The translations under genes were made by a program, and so were the position numbers. Of a DNA stretch of 64,000 bases, positions 25,304-33,758 are shown piece by piece (within the stretch, counting starts at the first letter, position 1; each line of letters begins with the position of its first letter). This DNA is from Methylobacterium terrae (GTDB taxonomy: Bacteria > Pseudomonadota > Alphaproteobacteria > Rhizobiales > Beijerinckiaceae), in NCBI RefSeq assembly GCF_003173755.1, contig NZ_CP029553.1, positions 2,678,501 to 2,742,500 on the forward strand, given 5' to 3'. The notes under the pieces were generated by a model. The model saw nothing but the letters and a program-made list of their open reading frames with translations. It did not search any database and was not told the DNA's origin.

Positions 25304-26203
25304 ATGGCGATGAGCGACGACGCGCGGGGCAGCGATTCGACCGATCTCGAACAACTCGACGGCCTGGTGACCCCGCCCTTCTCGCGGCGCGGCTTCGTGA
25401 TGACGAGCCTGATGACCGGCCTGACGCTGGCCACCACTCGGGTCGAGGCGCAGGCCATCCGCACCGACGAGACCGGCATCGTCGCCGGGGAGGTGCGGAT
25501 TCCGGTCGGCGACGGGCCGATGCCGGCCTACCGGGCGATGCCGCAGGGAGCCGGGCCGTTCCCGATCGTGCTCGTTGTCGAGGAGATCTTCGGCGTCCAC
25601 GACTACATCAAGGACATCTGCCGGCGGCTCGCCAAGGCCGGCTACACCGCGGTGGCGCCGGAGCTGTTCGCCCGCCAGGGCGACGTCTCAAAGATGACCG
25701 ACGTGCAGGAGATCGTCCGCGAGGTCGTCTCGAAGACGCCGGACGCGCAGGTGATGGGCGACCTCGATGCCGCAGCCGCCTGGGCGGCGGCGGAGGCCAA
25801 GGGCGATTCGGGCAAGCTCGGCATCACCGGCTGGTGCCGCGGCGGGCGCACGGTGTGGCTCTATGCCGCCCACAGCGCCAGCCTGAAGGCCGGTGTCGCC
25901 TGGTACGGCAATTTCGGCGGCAACCGCACCGGCATCCAGCCGAAGACCGCCGCCGACGTGATCCCCGACATCCGCGCGCCGATCCTCGGCCTCTACGGCG
26001 CCGCCGATACCGGCATCCCGGTCGCCGACGTCGAGAAGGCGCGGGACGCCGCGAAGGCCGCGGGCAAGGACGTCGAGATCGTGATCTTCCCGGAGGCCCC
26101 GCACGGCTTCCACGCGGATTACCGCCCGAGCTACCGCAAGGGCCCGGCGGAGGAGGGCTGGACCCGGATGCTGGCGTGGTTCCGCCAGCACGGCGTGGCC
26201 TGA
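25304..26203 (+). CDS. Dienelactone hydrolase family protein, Tat-exported
   Basis: Alpha/beta hydrolase of the carboxymethylenebutenolidase family, 299 aa. The N-terminus has a twin-arginine signal (SRRGFVMTSLMTGLTLATT, Arg28-Arg29), suggesting folded export to the periplasm. Catalytic elements: VVEEIFGVHDYIKD (the conserved Glu), the nucleophile Cys178 in GWCRGG, an Asp in LYGAADTGIP and the His in PHGFHADYRPSY. The ATG at 25304 follows a GGGAGG; a second ATG two codons on is also possible. The substrate is unknown. Confidence 0.9.
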   Translation: MAMSDDARGSDSTDLEQLDGLVTPPFSRRGFVMTSLMTGLTLATTRVEAQAIRTDETGIVAGEVRIPVGDGPMPAYRAMPQGAGPFPIVLVVEEIFGVHDYIKDICRRLAKAGYTAVAPELFARQGDVSKMTDVQEIVREVVSKTPDAQVMGDLDAAAAWAAAEAKGDSGKLGITGWCRGGRTVWLYAAHSASLKAGVAWYGNFGGNRTGIQPKTAADVIPDIRAPILGLYGAADTGIPVADVEKARDAAKAAGKDVEIVIFPEAPHGFHADYRPSYRKGPAEEGWTRMLAWFRQHGVA

Positions 26204-26312
26204 TCGACCCCGGCGTTGCGGCAGCCCTTGCATTGCCGCAACCCCTCGGAAAGGATGAGCGCAGGGCTCCGGGAGCTATGCAACCAGTGGGCCGTCCGCT
26301 CGTTCCCTGCAC

Positions 26313-26723
26313 ATGACCGAGTCCAGCGCCGCCGCGAAGACCCAGCCCGTGATCCTGGTCGTCGAGGACGAACCGGAGGAGCGCTTCCTCGCGGCTACGC
26401 TGCTGGAGGAGACGGGCTTCCGCGTCATCGAGGCCGAGACCGCCGAGAAGGCGCTGGCGATCCTGCGCGAGCGGGGCGAGGAGGTGAACGTCGTCTTCTC
26501 GGACGTGCGGACTCCCGGCCAGATCGGCGGGTTCGAGCTGGCCCGGATCATCGGCGTCACCTGGCCGCGGGTCCACGTGCTGCTCACCTCCGGCGATGCC
26601 GGCGACCAGCCGAGCGACCTGCGGATGTCGGCGACCTTCATCCCCAAGCCGTGGCGGGCCCTCGACATCCTGACGCTGGTCGAGCAGGCGGCGGGGTACC
26701 GGGCGGCCGGCGACGCGCATTAG
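26313..26723 (+). CDS. Single-domain response regulator receiver
   Basis: CheY-like receiver domain without an output domain, 136 aa. The acidic pocket is in VVEDEPEE, the phosphoacceptor Asp64 in VVFSDVRTPG, the Thr/Ser position in LLTSGDAG, and the conserved Lys in TFIPKPWR. The loop SDVRTPGQIGGFELA is the common alphaproteobacterial form. No kinase gene adjoins it, so the input partner is elsewhere. It converges on the RidA-like gene. Confidence 0.9.
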   Translation: MTESSAAAKTQPVILVVEDEPEERFLAATLLEETGFRVIEAETAEKALAILRERGEEVNVVFSDVRTPGQIGGFELARIIGVTWPRVHVLLTSGDAGDQPSDLRMSATFIPKPWRALDILTLVEQAAGYRAAGDAH

Positions 26724-26841
26724 GGTTCGATCGACGCGGCGCGAAGCAGATTCTCGGCATCGGGGTCGGTTCGACTTGGGCAACGGACCTCGCACGGGGC
26801 AGCGCCGGCGCGACCGGCTCGCCCCAGAGCCCGCCCGAGCC

Positions 26842-27318
26842 TCACCGCACCTCGAAGATCGCATCCACCTCGACGCTGGCATTGGCCGGCAGGCTCGCGA
26901 CGCCGATCGCCGTGCGGGCGTGGCGCCCGGCCTCGCCGAACAGCTCCGCCATCAGCCCGGAGGCGCCGTTCACCGCCTTCGGCACGTCGGGCCAGCCCTG
27001 GTGCACCTGCACGAACCCGCCGAGGCGGTGGCAGCGCACCACCCGGTCGAGATCGCCGTCGAGGGCGAGGCTCAACGACGCCAGGAGGTTGAGGGCGCAA
27101 AGTCGCGCCGCTTCCTGCCCGGCGGCGATGTCGGTCACCGGCCCGGTGAAGCGCACCTCGCCCTCCCACTCGCAGATCTGCCCGGCGAGCCACAGGGTCG
27201 GGCCGATGCGTGAGAACGGCAGGAAGGCGCCGCGGGGTTCGGGCACGCGCGGCAGGGTCAGGCCGAGGGCGGCGAGGCGCCGGGCCGGCTCGCCGCGGAG
27301 GGTGGGAGACTGGGTCAT
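26842..27318 (-). CDS. RidA/YjgF family protein
   Basis: Member of the RidA superfamily, whose archetype deaminates reactive enamine/imine intermediates of PLP enzymes. 158 aa, of the longer subgroup. Family segments: GPTLWLAGQICEWEGEVRFTGPV, AARLCALNLLASLSLALDGDLDRVV and the ending GVASLPANASVEVDAIFEVR. The arginine that binds the carboxylate in archetypal RidA (R105) is not obvious in the final segment (HARTAIGVASLP carries an Arg three residues before), so archetypal activity is uncertain. Confidence 0.85.
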   Translation of the reverse strand: MTQSPTLRGEPARRLAALGLTLPRVPEPRGAFLPFSRIGPTLWLAGQICEWEGEVRFTGPVTDIAAGQEAARLCALNLLASLSLALDGDLDRVVRCHRLGGFVQVHQGWPDVPKAVNGASGLMAELFGEAGRHARTAIGVASLPANASVEVDAIFEVR

Positions 27319-27345
27319 GGAGAAGCCTCTCGCCGCATCCGCGGA

Positions 27346-27783
27346 TCAGTGGGAGCGGGCGCCGGGGATCGGCGGCGGTACGACGAAGACCCCGCCCGAC
27401 GGGGGCGGCACCGGGGCGGGCCCGTAGGGTAACGGGCCGTAGCGGTCGTAGCGGTCCGCCCGCATTCCGTCGTCCCATCGGCGGTCGTTGCGGACGCGCC
27501 CTTCCGCGTCGCGGCTCTCGCGCCCGGCCCGGTCGCGGCGGCCGACGTCGCGATCCCGGTCGTCGCGGTCGCGGCGCCGGGGCAGGATCTCGTCCGGGTC
27601 GCGGCGCCCGGCGTCTTGCCGGTCGAAGTCCAGTCTCTCATCGCGCGAGCGCGGGCGGTCGGTCGCCCGCCGGTCGACATCGTCGCCGCGCCGGGCGGTG
27701 GGGCGATCGTCGTCGTCCCACTGCGCCGCGGCGGGACAGGCGATGACGCCGGCGAGCAGGGCGGCGGCGAGCAGAAGTCTCAT
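27346..27783 (-). CDS. Secreted Arg/Asp-rich low-complexity protein, 145 aa
   Basis: A clear signal peptide (RLLLAAALLAGVIACPAAAQ) starts at ATG 27783-27781. The mature part is dominated by alternating arginine and aspartate (RRRDRDDRDRDVGRRDRAGR) and ends in a Pro/Gly-rich tail (APVPPPSGGVFVVPPPIPG). No folded domain is expected. Such mixed-charge proteins occur in the periplasm of this group, with no assigned role. The frame is open far upstream, but only as antisense or shadow sequence. Confidence 0.6.
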   Translation of the reverse strand: MRLLLAAALLAGVIACPAAAQWDDDDRPTARRGDDVDRRATDRPRSRDERLDFDRQDAGRRDPDEILPRRRDRDDRDRDVGRRDRAGRESRDAEGRVRNDRRWDDGMRADRYDRYGPLPYGPAPVPPPSGGVFVVPPPIPGARSH

Positions 27784-27812
27784 CGGGAAACGCGATCCTC
27801 CGGTTGACCGGG

Positions 27813-28943
27813 TCAGGCGACGGGCTGGTCGTCGCCCGCCGTGTATTCCCGCCACAAGAGCACCAGGGCCGCCATCACGGCGGGCCCGAGGAACAGGCCG
27901 AGCAGCCCGAAGCTCTCGACGCCGCCGAGGATGCCGAGCAGCACCCACAGGAAGGGCAGGCGGGTGGCGCCGCCGATCAGCGCCGGGCGGACGAAGTGGT
28001 CGGCCACGAAGGTGACGACGAGGCCGGCCACCGCCACGACGACCGCGGCCGTGACGCCGCCCTGCGCGGCGGCGAGCAAAGCCGCGAGCCCGAAGGCGAC
28101 CGGCGCGCCGAACGGGATCATCGCGGCGAGCGCCGTGAAGGCGCCGAGCAGGACCGGGTGCGGCACGCCGGCGAAGACGTAGACCACGCCGAGCAGGAAA
28201 CCCTCGCCGAGGCCGACCAGCACCAGGCCGTCGACGGTGCCGTGGACCGAGGCGGCCATCTGGCCCGCCACCCGCTCGCCCCGCGGGCCGAACAGCCGGC
28301 GGGCCGCAGACAGCCCCTGGCTCGCCACCGACGGCCCGTCGCGGAAGAGGAAGAACAGGGTCAGCAGCGTGAAGCCGAACAGCATCAGGCGGTGGACGAT
28401 CTGGCTGCCGAAGGTGCGCCCGAATCCGACCAGCGACGAGTGGTTGATCGACTGGTCGACGCGCTTCAGGACCTCGGACGAGCCCTGCGGGTGGCTGAGA
28501 TTCTCCTGCCACCAGGCCGTCACCTGCGCGGCCCCGAACGGCAGGCGGGAGACGAAGTCCGGCACCGGCCAGCCCTGCTCCTCGATCTGGCGCCAGAACG
28601 CGACCGCGTCGTGCGCCTCCCGCGCCGCCTGCACGGCGACGACCACCAGCGGCACCAGGATCACCAGGGCGACGGCGAGGGTGAGGAGGGCCGGCCACAG
28701 AATGTTGTGACGGCCGGGCGGCGCGATCCGCACCAGCCGCTCGCGCAGGGGCCAAAGGGCGATGGCCAGGATCACCGCCCAGGCGAGCGCGGGCAGGAAC
28801 GGGTGCAGCACCCACAACCCGAGGGCGGCGAGCGCGACGACGAGGGCGGCGCGCGCTAAGGCGGAGGTGCCGGCGGCGGGCGGCGGCGGAGCCACCGGGG
28901 CGGGTCCGGGCCCTTGGCCCATCGGGGGCTTCACGTGTTCCAT
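27813..28943 (-). CDS. AI-2E family transporter (PerM/TqsA-like)
   Basis: 376 aa permease of the AI-2E/UPF0118 family, whose members export autoinducer-2 or act as Na+/H+ antiporters. Eight hydrophobic helices; the family core FLFRDGP followed by GTVDGLVLVGLGEGFLLGVVYVFAGVPHPVLLGAFTALAAMIPFGAP is complete, with LIGGATRLPFLWVLLGILGGVESFGLLGLFLGP near the C-terminus. The substrate cannot be told. The last 10 residues (EYTAGDDQPVA) are variable. It is divergent from the acpXL locus. Confidence 0.92.
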   Translation of the reverse strand: MEHVKPPMGQGPGPAPVAPPPPAAGTSALARAALVVALAALGLWVLHPFLPALAWAVILAIALWPLRERLVRIAPPGRHNILWPALLTLAVALVILVPLVVVAVQAAREAHDAVAFWRQIEEQGWPVPDFVSRLPFGAAQVTAWWQENLSHPQGSSEVLKRVDQSINHSSLVGFGRTFGSQIVHRLMLFGFTLLTLFFLFRDGPSVASQGLSAARRLFGPRGERVAGQMAASVHGTVDGLVLVGLGEGFLLGVVYVFAGVPHPVLLGAFTALAAMIPFGAPVAFGLAALLAAAQGGVTAAVVVAVAGLVVTFVADHFVRPALIGGATRLPFLWVLLGILGGVESFGLLGLFLGPAVMAALVLLWREYTAGDDQPVA

Positions 28944-29184
28944 GCCGGCTTCGTCCTCCCCGCATCCCCCGCGGGTGCCTCGTCCCGCTTGACCTAGGGC
29001 AGGGGGCCGCCCGCGGAAACGCCCGCGGTTGCCGGCCCGTCCCCCCTCGTGTATGCGGGCCCTTCGACCGGGCCGAGGCCCGGCGGACCCGTTTCGGGTA
29101 GGCGGTTTCGTGGCCGGGGCGCGGGCGGTGCCCGGAGGTCGCGCCGTTCGAGCCAGACCTCAGCAGGAAGACGGCTGCACGTCC

Positions 29185-29472
29185 ATGTCCGACACCTTCG
29201 ACCGCGTCGCCACCATCATCGCCGACGTCGCCGACATCCCGCGCGAGACGATCACGCCGGAGAGCCACGCCATCGACGATCTGGGCATCGACAGCCTGGC
29301 CTTCCTCGACATCGCCTTCGAGATCGACAAGACCTTCGGGATCAAGCTGCCCCTGGAGCAGTGGACCCAGGAGGTCAACGAAGGCAAGGTTCCGGCCGAG
29401 CAGTACTTCGTGCTGAAGAACCTCTGCGAGCGCATCGACGGCCTGGTGGCCGAGAAGGCCGCCAAGGTCTGA
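29185..29472 (+). CDS. acpXL: Acyl carrier protein AcpXL
   Basis: Specialised ACP carrying the very-long-chain (27-hydroxyoctacosanoyl type) fatty acid destined for lipid A. 95 aa. Ser37 in [10 protein letters not shown] is the phosphopantetheine site. The longer length than AcpP and the region [30 protein letters not shown] are AcpXL features. It heads the ordered set of dehydratase, two ketosynthases, reductases and acyltransferase, as in Rhizobium. Confidence 0.92.
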   Translation: MSDTFDRVATIIADVADIPRETITPESHAIDDLGIDSLAFLDIAFEIDKTFGIKLPLEQWTQEVNEGKVPAEQYFVLKNLCERIDGLVAEKAAKV

Positions 29473-29495
29473 GCCGGGTTTAGGCGGCCGCGGGG

Positions 29496-29960
29496 ATGCG
29501 CCTCGAATATTTCGACATGATCGACCGGGTCGTGAGCCTCGACCGCGCGAGCGGGCGAATCGAGGCGCTCGCCACGGTGCCGCAGGAGAGCCCGGTCTTC
29601 GAGGGGCACTTCCCCGGTCACCCGCTGGTGCCGGGCGTGCTCCTGACCGAGACCATGGCGCAGGCCTCCGGCTACCTGCTGCTCGCCCGTGCGTCGTTCA
29701 GCCACATGCCGTTCCTGATGGGCGTCGACAAGGCGCGCTTCCGCACCTTCGTCGGCCCCGGGGCCGAACTGCAGGTCGAGGCGAGCCTGGAGCACGACGG
29801 CTCCGGCTACGCCGTGACCAAGGCGGCGATCCGGGCCGAGGGCAAGCCGATCTGCAATGCCGAGTTGCGGTTCAGGACCATGCCGTTCCCGGACGGGCTC
29901 GGCGCGCTGATGCGCGAGCGCACCGCCCGGATCGGCCTGACCGACGGAGCGGATTCGTGA
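29496..29960 (+). CDS. fabZXL: FabZ-like beta-hydroxyacyl-ACP dehydratase of the VLCFA locus
   Basis: Hot-dog-fold dehydratase acting on AcpXL-bound intermediates. 154 aa. The catalytic His lies in FEGHFPGHPLVPGVLLTETMAQASG, the standard FabZ signature with acidic residue E in the second helix. It follows acpXL by 23 bases and overlaps the next ketosynthase by 4 bases, so the genes are tightly coupled. Confidence 0.92.
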   Translation: MRLEYFDMIDRVVSLDRASGRIEALATVPQESPVFEGHFPGHPLVPGVLLTETMAQASGYLLLARASFSHMPFLMGVDKARFRTFVGPGAELQVEASLEHDGSGYAVTKAAIRAEGKPICNAELRFRTMPFPDGLGALMRERTARIGLTDGADS

Positions 29961-31096
29961 CAAGGCCGGTTGTCGTCACGGGCCTCGGGCTCGTCTCCTG
30001 CGCCGGCGAGGGCGTCGAGGCGCATCTCGCGGCCTACCGGGCGGCCGGGGCGCCGCGCACCGACGCAGCGACCTTCGCGCCCTATCCCGTCCACCCGGTC
30101 GCGCCGCTCACCCTCGACGGGCAGATCCCGAAAAAATCCGACCAGCGGCAGATGGAGCCGTGGCAGCGGCTCGGCGTCTACGCCGCGGGCCTCGCCCTCG
30201 AAGCGGCCGGCGCCAAGGCCGATGCGGCCCTCAAGGCCGCCATGCACCTCGTCGTGGCGGCGGGCGGCGGCGAGCGCGACTACGCGGTCGACGGCCAGAT
30301 CCTGACCGGCCTGCGGAACGCGGCCGATCCCGGCGCCTACCTCAACGAGCGGCTGCAGAACGACCTGCGCCCGACGCTGTTCCTCGCGCAGCTCTCGAAC
30401 CTGCTCGCCGGCAACATCGCCATCGTGCACGGCGTCACGGGGGCCTCGCGCACCTTCATGGGCGAGGAATCGAGCGGGGTGGATGCCCTGCGGATCGCTC
30501 AAGGACGCATCGCGGCCGGCCAGCTCGACATCGTCCTCGTCGGCGGCTCGTACAATGCCGAGCGGGCCGACGTGCTGCTGATCCACGAGATGGGCGGCTA
30601 TCTCGCCAAGCCCGCGTACCGGCCGGTCTTCGACCGGGCCGAGGCGCCCGGCTTCATCCTCGGCTCCGGCGCCGCCTTCCTGGTGCTGGAAGCCCAGGAC
30701 CATGCCGAGACCCGCGGTGCCCGCGCGCTCGCCCGCCTCGAGGCTGTGGCGAGCGACCGCACGCGGCGCACGCCCGGGAGCGTCGGAGCGAGCCTGACGG
30801 ATCTCTGGGGCAGGGCGGGTTCGGAGAAGCCCGACGCCGTGATCTCGGCCGCGACCGGCTGCGCCGGCATCACCGACGAGGAGCGCGACGCGCTGGCGAG
30901 CCTCGCGCCGAACGCGCCCGTCCGGGCGCTCGGCGACGTCACCGGCCACACGCTCGAGGCGGCCGCCCCCTTCGGGGCCGCCATCGCCGCCGCCCTGGTG
31001 GCGGCGGGCGAGGCGCGTGAGGTCGCCGTCACGGCGGTCGGCCATCGCCGGGGCGAGGGCGTGCTGCGCCTCACCACAGCAGGGGAGACCGCATGA
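29957..31096 (+). CDS. fabF2XL: Ketosynthase-like protein lacking the active-site cysteine (FabF2XL)
   Basis: KAS II-fold protein, 379 aa, beginning VVVTGLGLVSCAGEG. Where a ketosynthase has T-A-C-S/A, this reads VTGASRTFMGEESSG, so the nucleophile is absent. The first catalytic His region (NAHGT-x-T) is replaced by ATGCAGITDEER, while GDVTGHTLEAAAPFGAA keeps the second. It therefore resembles a chain-length factor that pairs with the active partner encoded next, with which its gene overlaps by 4 bases. Symbol assigned by synteny with Rhizobium. Confidence 0.88.
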   Translation: MTRPVVVTGLGLVSCAGEGVEAHLAAYRAAGAPRTDAATFAPYPVHPVAPLTLDGQIPKKSDQRQMEPWQRLGVYAAGLALEAAGAKADAALKAAMHLVVAAGGGERDYAVDGQILTGLRNAADPGAYLNERLQNDLRPTLFLAQLSNLLAGNIAIVHGVTGASRTFMGEESSGVDALRIAQGRIAAGQLDIVLVGGSYNAERADVLLIHEMGGYLAKPAYRPVFDRAEAPGFILGSGAAFLVLEAQDHAETRGARALARLEAVASDRTRRTPGSVGASLTDLWGRAGSEKPDAVISAATGCAGITDEERDALASLAPNAPVRALGDVTGHTLEAAAPFGAAIAAALVAAGEAREVAVTAVGHRRGEGVLRLTTAGETA

Positions 31097-32364
31097 GCCG
31101 CGACCGCGACGCGATGGGCCGTCCCCTGGTGGCGGTCACCGGCCTCGGCGTGGTGACCTCGCTCGGCCAGGGCGTCGCCGACAACTGGGCGGCGCTGACC
31201 TCCGGGCACTCGGGCATCCACGCCATCACCCGCTTCCCGACCGAAGGCCTGCGCACCCGCATCGCCGGCACGGTCGATTTCGTCGCCGCCGACCCGATGG
31301 TGGCGCCGCTGCTCTCCGAGCGCTTCGCCGAGGCCGCCGCCGAGGAGGCGATCGGGCAGGCCGGGCTCCCGGGCGACTTTCCGGGCGCGCTGTTCATGGC
31401 GGTGCCGCCGGTCGAGATCGAGTGGCCGCAGCGCCAGGCGCTCGCCGAGGCGGCCGTGTCCAGCGGCGACGTGACCTACGCCGACCTGCTGCGGGCCGCG
31501 GGCACCCGGCGCTTCGACGACTGGCACGACCTGTTCATCTTCGGCACCGTCGCCGACCGCATCGCCGACCGCTTCGGCACCAGGGGCTCGCCGATCTCGC
31601 TCTCGACCGCCTGCTCGTCGGGCGCGACCGCGATCCAGCTCGGCGTCGAGGCGATCCGGCGCGGCGAGGTCGAGGCGGCGCTCTGCATCGGCACCGACGG
31701 CTCGGTGAACCCGGAATCGCTGATCCGGTTCTCGCTGCTCTCCGCCCTCTCGACCCAGAACGACCCGCCGGAGGCCGCCTCCAAGCCCTTCGCCAAGAAC
31801 CGCGACGGCTTCGTGATGGGCGAGGGCGCCGCCGCCCTGGTGCTGGAGGATGCCGCACGCGCCCGGGCCCGCGGCGCCCGCATCCTCGGCTACGTGCTCG
31901 GCTGCGGCGAGAAGGGCGACGGCTTCCACCGCACCCGCTCGAGCCCCGACGGCGCGCCGATCATCGCGGCGATCCGCGCGGCGATCGACGATGCCGGGCT
32001 GCACCCGGACCAGATCGACACCGTGAACGCCCACGGCACCGGCACGCCGGAGAACGACAAGATGGAGGCGATGGGCTGCCTCGCGGTGCTCGGCGAGCGC
32101 ATGCGCAGCGTCCCGATCTCCTCCAACAAGTCGATGATCGGCCACACGCTCACCGCCGCCGGCGCGGTCGAGGCGGCGTTCTCGCTCCTCACCATCGCGC
32201 ATGGCCGGGTGCCGCCGACCCTGAACTACGCCGTACCCGATCCGGCTATTCCCCTCGACGTGGTGACGAGCGCCCGCGACGTGCCGGTCAGGACGGTTTT
32301 GTCGAACTCCTTCGGCTTCGGCGGCCAGAATACCTGCCTGGTGTTCGGGGCGGAGCCGGCATGA
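31093..32364 (+). CDS. fabF1XL: Beta-ketoacyl-ACP synthase II-type (FabF1XL)
   Basis: Condensing enzyme elongating the AcpXL-bound chain with malonyl units. 423 aa. The complete triad is visible: Cys174 in STACSSGA, His in NAHGTGTPEND and His in SNKSMIGHTLTAAGAVE. The ending NSFGFGGQNTCLVFG is canonical. Overlaps of 4 bases with genes on both sides imply coupled translation and a heterodimer with the cysteine-less protein. Confidence 0.93.
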   Translation: MSRDRDAMGRPLVAVTGLGVVTSLGQGVADNWAALTSGHSGIHAITRFPTEGLRTRIAGTVDFVAADPMVAPLLSERFAEAAAEEAIGQAGLPGDFPGALFMAVPPVEIEWPQRQALAEAAVSSGDVTYADLLRAAGTRRFDDWHDLFIFGTVADRIADRFGTRGSPISLSTACSSGATAIQLGVEAIRRGEVEAALCIGTDGSVNPESLIRFSLLSALSTQNDPPEAASKPFAKNRDGFVMGEGAAALVLEDAARARARGARILGYVLGCGEKGDGFHRTRSSPDGAPIIAAIRAAIDDAGLHPDQIDTVNAHGTGTPENDKMEAMGCLAVLGERMRSVPISSNKSMIGHTLTAAGAVEAAFSLLTIAHGRVPPTLNYAVPDPAIPLDVVTSARDVPVRTVLSNSFGFGGQNTCLVFGAEPA

Positions 32365-33128
32365 GCGCGAACCCGCACAACCGGCGCGTCCTGGTCACCG
32401 GGGGCGGACGGGGTCTCGGGGCCGCGATCGTGCGGTCGCTGATGGCGTCGGGCCACGACGTCGACTTCACCTACCGAGGCTCGCGCGACGCCGCCGAGGC
32501 GCTCGCGCTCGAATTGACGGCGCTCCACCCCGAGCAGCGCGTGCGGCCCCACGGCCTCGACCTGTCGGACAAGGCGGCGCTCGACGATTTCTGCGGCGTG
32601 ATGGAGGGCGAGGGCGTGTTCGGCCTCGTCCACAATGCCGGCCAGCCCTGCGACAGCCTCGCGGCGGTGCTCGACCAGGACCGGGCCGAAGCCGCGATGC
32701 AGGTCAACTTCTGGTCGCTCACCCGCCTCGCCAAGGCCCTGGTACGGCCGATGACCCGGGCCAAGGCCGGGCGCATCGTGGCGATCGGCTCAGTGGCGGC
32801 GCTCCAGGCCAATCCCGGCAACGCGGCCTACGCGGCGAGCAAGGGCGCGCTGATCGCCTATTGCCGGACGCTCGCCATCGAGTCGGCGCGGCGCGGCGTC
32901 ACCGTCAACGTGGTGGCCCCGGGCTTCATCGACACCGACATGATGGCGCCCTATGCCGCCCACCGCGCCGGGATGGAGAAGCAGATCCCGACCGGGCGCT
33001 TCGCCGCGCCCGAGGAGGTCGCCGATCTCGTCGCATTCCTCGTGGGCCCCGCGGCGGGCTACATCACCGGGGCGGTGCTGCCGGTGGATGGCGGCCTCAC
33101 CGCGATGATGGGCATCCACCGCAGCTGA
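32361..33128 (+). CDS. FabG-like short-chain dehydrogenase
   Basis: Probable 3-oxoacyl-ACP reductase of the very-long-chain pathway. 255 aa SDR with the NADP-binding TGGGRGLGAAI near residue 14, NAG in VHNAGQPCD, catalytic Ser (AIGSVAA) and the Tyr-Lys pair in YAASKGALIAYCR, then PGFIDTDMM. ATG overlaps the fabF1XL stop. An SDR at this place supplies the ketoreduction step that FabF needs. Confidence 0.9.
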   Translation: MSANPHNRRVLVTGGGRGLGAAIVRSLMASGHDVDFTYRGSRDAAEALALELTALHPEQRVRPHGLDLSDKAALDDFCGVMEGEGVFGLVHNAGQPCDSLAAVLDQDRAEAAMQVNFWSLTRLAKALVRPMTRAKAGRIVAIGSVAALQANPGNAAYAASKGALIAYCRTLAIESARRGVTVNVVAPGFIDTDMMAPYAAHRAGMEKQIPTGRFAAPEEVADLVAFLVGPAAGYITGAVLPVDGGLTAMMGIHRS

Positions 33129-33140
33129 CGAAACGGACCC

Positions 33141-33458
33141 ATGCGGCACCCCCTCTTGCGGGCCCCCTCGCGCGCCGCCGCCGCGGCGGCGCTCCTTCTC
33201 CTCGCACCGGCCTGGGCCTCGGCTCAGGATTTCGGCCGTCCGGACTTCTTCCGGGTCGAGGGGCTGCCCCCGGGCGACACGCTCAGCATCCGCGAGGCGC
33301 CGGACGCCGATTCCCCGGCCCTCGGGCAGGCCCCGGCCCGCGGACGGCTTCGCGGCTTCGGCTGCACCAACGAGACCCCGAGCGGCCTGACCTGGTGCCG
33401 GGTGAAGCTCGGGCCGATCGTGGGATGGGCGCGGCGGCGGTACCTGACGCCGGAGTGA
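33141..33458 (+). CDS. SH3-like secreted protein, 105 aa
   Basis: A signal peptide (AAAAAALLLLAPAWASAQ) precedes a small SH3b-type domain: GDTLSIREAPDADSPALGQAPARGRLRGFGC and TWCRVKLGPIVGWARRRYLTPE, the pattern of bacterial SH3 domains with the terminal GWARRRYL. Two cysteines (GFGCTNE, TWCRV) may bond. These domains often bind peptidoglycan peptides. It lies 12 bases after the SDR and is likely in the same transcript, though not part of the lipid pathway. Confidence 0.8.
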   Translation: MRHPLLRAPSRAAAAAALLLLAPAWASAQDFGRPDFFRVEGLPPGDTLSIREAPDADSPALGQAPARGRLRGFGCTNETPSGLTWCRVKLGPIVGWARRRYLTPE

Positions 33459-33516
33459 GGCGGCGTTGATCGGCCGGTCTCCTCCGTCTAAGTCCCGTTC
33501 GAGAAGCGAGCGCGGG

Positions 33517-33680
33517 ATCCCCTCTCCCGAGAGGGGCAGGGGCGATCGAAGATCGCGCGAGGGTGACATGCCTCGGCGTGAATCGCCGAGCGTCGTGCTG
33601 GGAGCGGTACGGTTCAGCCTTTTTTGCGGCACCGTCTCCACCCTCACCCCTGACCCCTCTCCCGCACGGGAGAGGGTGAC
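33517..33680. repeat. Composite REP-like element, copy 2, inside the lipid A locus
   Basis: CCCCTCTCCCGAGAGGGG palindrome at about 33519-33536 with GGTGACATG arm, then CGTCGTGCTGGGAGCGGTACGG at 33591-33612, and an inverted CCCTCACCCCTGACCCCTCTCCCGCACGGGAGAGGG unit. The same order as at 15497-15665. It fills the 300 bases between the SH3 gene and the zinc dehydrogenase; no gene is seen. Confidence 0.72.
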
Positions 33681-33758
33681 CGCGCCAGCCTTGCGGCGAT
33701 CGCGCCTGGTCCCGGGCCGAATCCACGAGGCTGCCCCGCGAGAGACGATAGGACCCTG

